A DNA stretch of 64,000 nucleotides, from the NCBI RefSeq assembly GCF_030246885.1, contig NZ_CP126739.1:2480001-2544000 (forward strand), in the 5' to 3' direction. How positions within the stretch are numbered: position 1 is the stretch's first letter; each line of letters starts with the position of its first letter. Below are positions 63,204-64,000 of this stretch, piece after piece. The notes below the pieces were generated by a model. It searched no databases. It was not told where the DNA came from and saw nothing but the letters and a program-made list of their open reading frames with translations. The stretch comes from Microbacterium sp. zg-B185. GTDB taxonomy: Bacteria; Actinomycetota; Actinomycetes; Actinomycetales; Microbacteriaceae. The translations under genes and the position numbers were made by a program.

Positions 63204-64000
63204 TTGGCCGATATCGCGACGACGGATGCTGCCACAGGAACCGGTGGCGGTATCACCGCGGAAGGGTTCGCGCGCGTCACCGACAGCATCCTGGCCTCAG
63301 TGGGACGGGTCATCGACGGCAAACCTGAAGCCGTGCGCAGCGCCCTGGTCTGCCTGCTCGCCGAGGGGCACCTGCTCATCGAGGACGTGCCCGGGGTCGG
63401 CAAGACCATGCTGGCGCGAGCGCTCGCCGCATCCGTGGACGCCACCGTGCGACGCATCCAGTTCACGCCCGACCTCCTGCCCGGTGATGTGACCGGGGTG
63501 AGCGTGTTCAACCCGGTGGACCGGGAGTTCGAGTTCAAGCCCGGCGCGATCTTCGCGCACATCGTCATCGCGGACGAGATCAACCGGTCCTCCCCGAAGA
63601 CGCAGTCCGCGCTGCTGGAGGCGATGGAAGAGGGTCAGGTCACCGTCGACGGCCAGACCCATCCCCTGCCTGATCCCTTCCTCGTCGTCGCCACGCAGAA
63701 TCCGCTCGAGATGGAGGGCACGTACGCCCTGCCCGAGGCGCAGCGCGACCGATTCATGATGCGGATCTCGATGGGCTACCCGGATCCGCGCAGCGAGGCG
63801 CTGATGCTGCGCCAGCGGGACACCGTCAACCCGCTGGACGCCATCGCGCCGGTGGCCTCGGCGTCCCGGGTTGCGGAGCTGGTGGCATGGGCGCGCGCCG
63901 TTCATGTCGCCCCCACCATCGAGGACTACGCGGTGGCTCTGGCCGGCGCGACCCGCACGCACTCCGACCTGCGACTGGGTGCGAGCCCGCGGGCCACGCT
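63204..64000 (+). CDS. MoxR-family AAA+ ATPase 2 (partial at window edge)
   Basis: Open to the right edge, 265 residues visible. The TTG start is preferred because a G-rich Shine-Dalgarno (AGGGGGG) lies five bases upstream; an ATG at 63159 and a GTG at 63162 are in frame but lack one. Walker A is EDVPGVGKTMLARALA, Walker B block is IADEINRSSPKTQSALLEAMEE, and sensor is ATQNPLEMEGTYALPEAQRDRF. It probably heads another MoxR-DUF58-transglutaminase module continuing beyond the window. Confidence 0.88.
   Translation, partial: MADIATTDAATGTGGGITAEGFARVTDSILASVGRVIDGKPEAVRSALVCLLAEGHLLIEDVPGVGKTMLARALAASVDATVRRIQFTPDLLPGDVTGVSVFNPVDREFEFKPGAIFAHIVIADEINRSSPKTQSALLEAMEEGQVTVDGQTHPLPDPFLVVATQNPLEMEGTYALPEAQRDRFMMRISMGYPDPRSEALMLRQRDTVNPLDAIAPVASASRVAELVAWARAVHVAPTIEDYAVALAGATRTHSDLRLGASPRAT

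Overview
The window is high-GC, densely packed actinobacterial DNA. Gene content and organisation (actinobacterial SRP RNA, leaderless TANNNT promoters, mqo, two-domain pta, GH65 phosphorylase, LAxTG sorting signal) suggest the family Microbacteriaceae, probably Microbacterium or a close relative. This is inferred from gene families only. I see no transposase, prophage, CRISPR array or rRNA.

Layout. 1-9.1 kb is mostly housekeeping: the 3' end of an acetyl-CoA synthetase, a RidA/DUF4177 pair, a bifunctional penicillin-binding protein with a metallophosphoesterase, a sortase-anchored surface protein, tRNA-Pro(CGG), a HAD phosphatase and an FMN-dependent lactate dehydrogenase. 9.2-37.9 kb, all on the minus strand, is one large accessory locus. 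38-64 kb is again mostly core metabolism: galE, tdk, a DUF2207 membrane protein, mqo, asd, lysC, an EF-G-like GTPase, recR/dnaX, a GH65/beta-phosphoglucomutase pair, ackA/pta, the SRP RNA and a second MoxR region.

The accessory locus is the centre of interest. From 37.9 kb down to 16.1 kb, ten genes are joined by 1- or 4-nt overlaps or short gaps. They are a 2024-residue Ig-like/Fn3 surface protein, MoxR, DUF58, a transglutaminase-like membrane protein that lacks the catalytic Cys, an RDD-FHA protein, a PP2C phosphatase, an FHA protein, a Ser/Thr kinase, a second RDD-FHA protein and an EssC-like FtsK/SpoIIIE ATPase. This matches the 'PFNA' (kinase-Fn3-AAA) cluster known from bifidobacteria, here continuous with a type VII secretion (T7SS) motor. 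Below it lie a WXG100 protein, a small protein, an orphan solute-binding lipoprotein, and two tandem effector cassettes of the form [WXG100-like adaptor]-[toxin]-[immunity]. The two adaptor genes are near-identical (about 725 bp, one mismatch seen) but carry different toxins. One toxin keeps all four signature residues of CD38/ADP-ribosyl cyclase; the other is an EsaD-like DNA/RNA non-specific endonuclease next to an EsaG/DUF600-like immunity protein. An FHA + helix-turn-helix protein follows.

Four promoters in this locus (giant-protein operon, WXG100 operon, both toxin cassettes) share a 16-bp element, TGGG-N5-CT-N-CCC[A/G] in the gene direction. It lies 23, 23, 24 and 23 nt upstream of a TAGNNT -10 hexamer. 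This suggests that surface protein, secretion motor, substrate and effectors form one regulon. No EccB, EccD, EccE, mycosin, EsaA, EssA or EssB homologue is visible in the window, so the secretion channel is either encoded elsewhere or differs from known T7SS machines.
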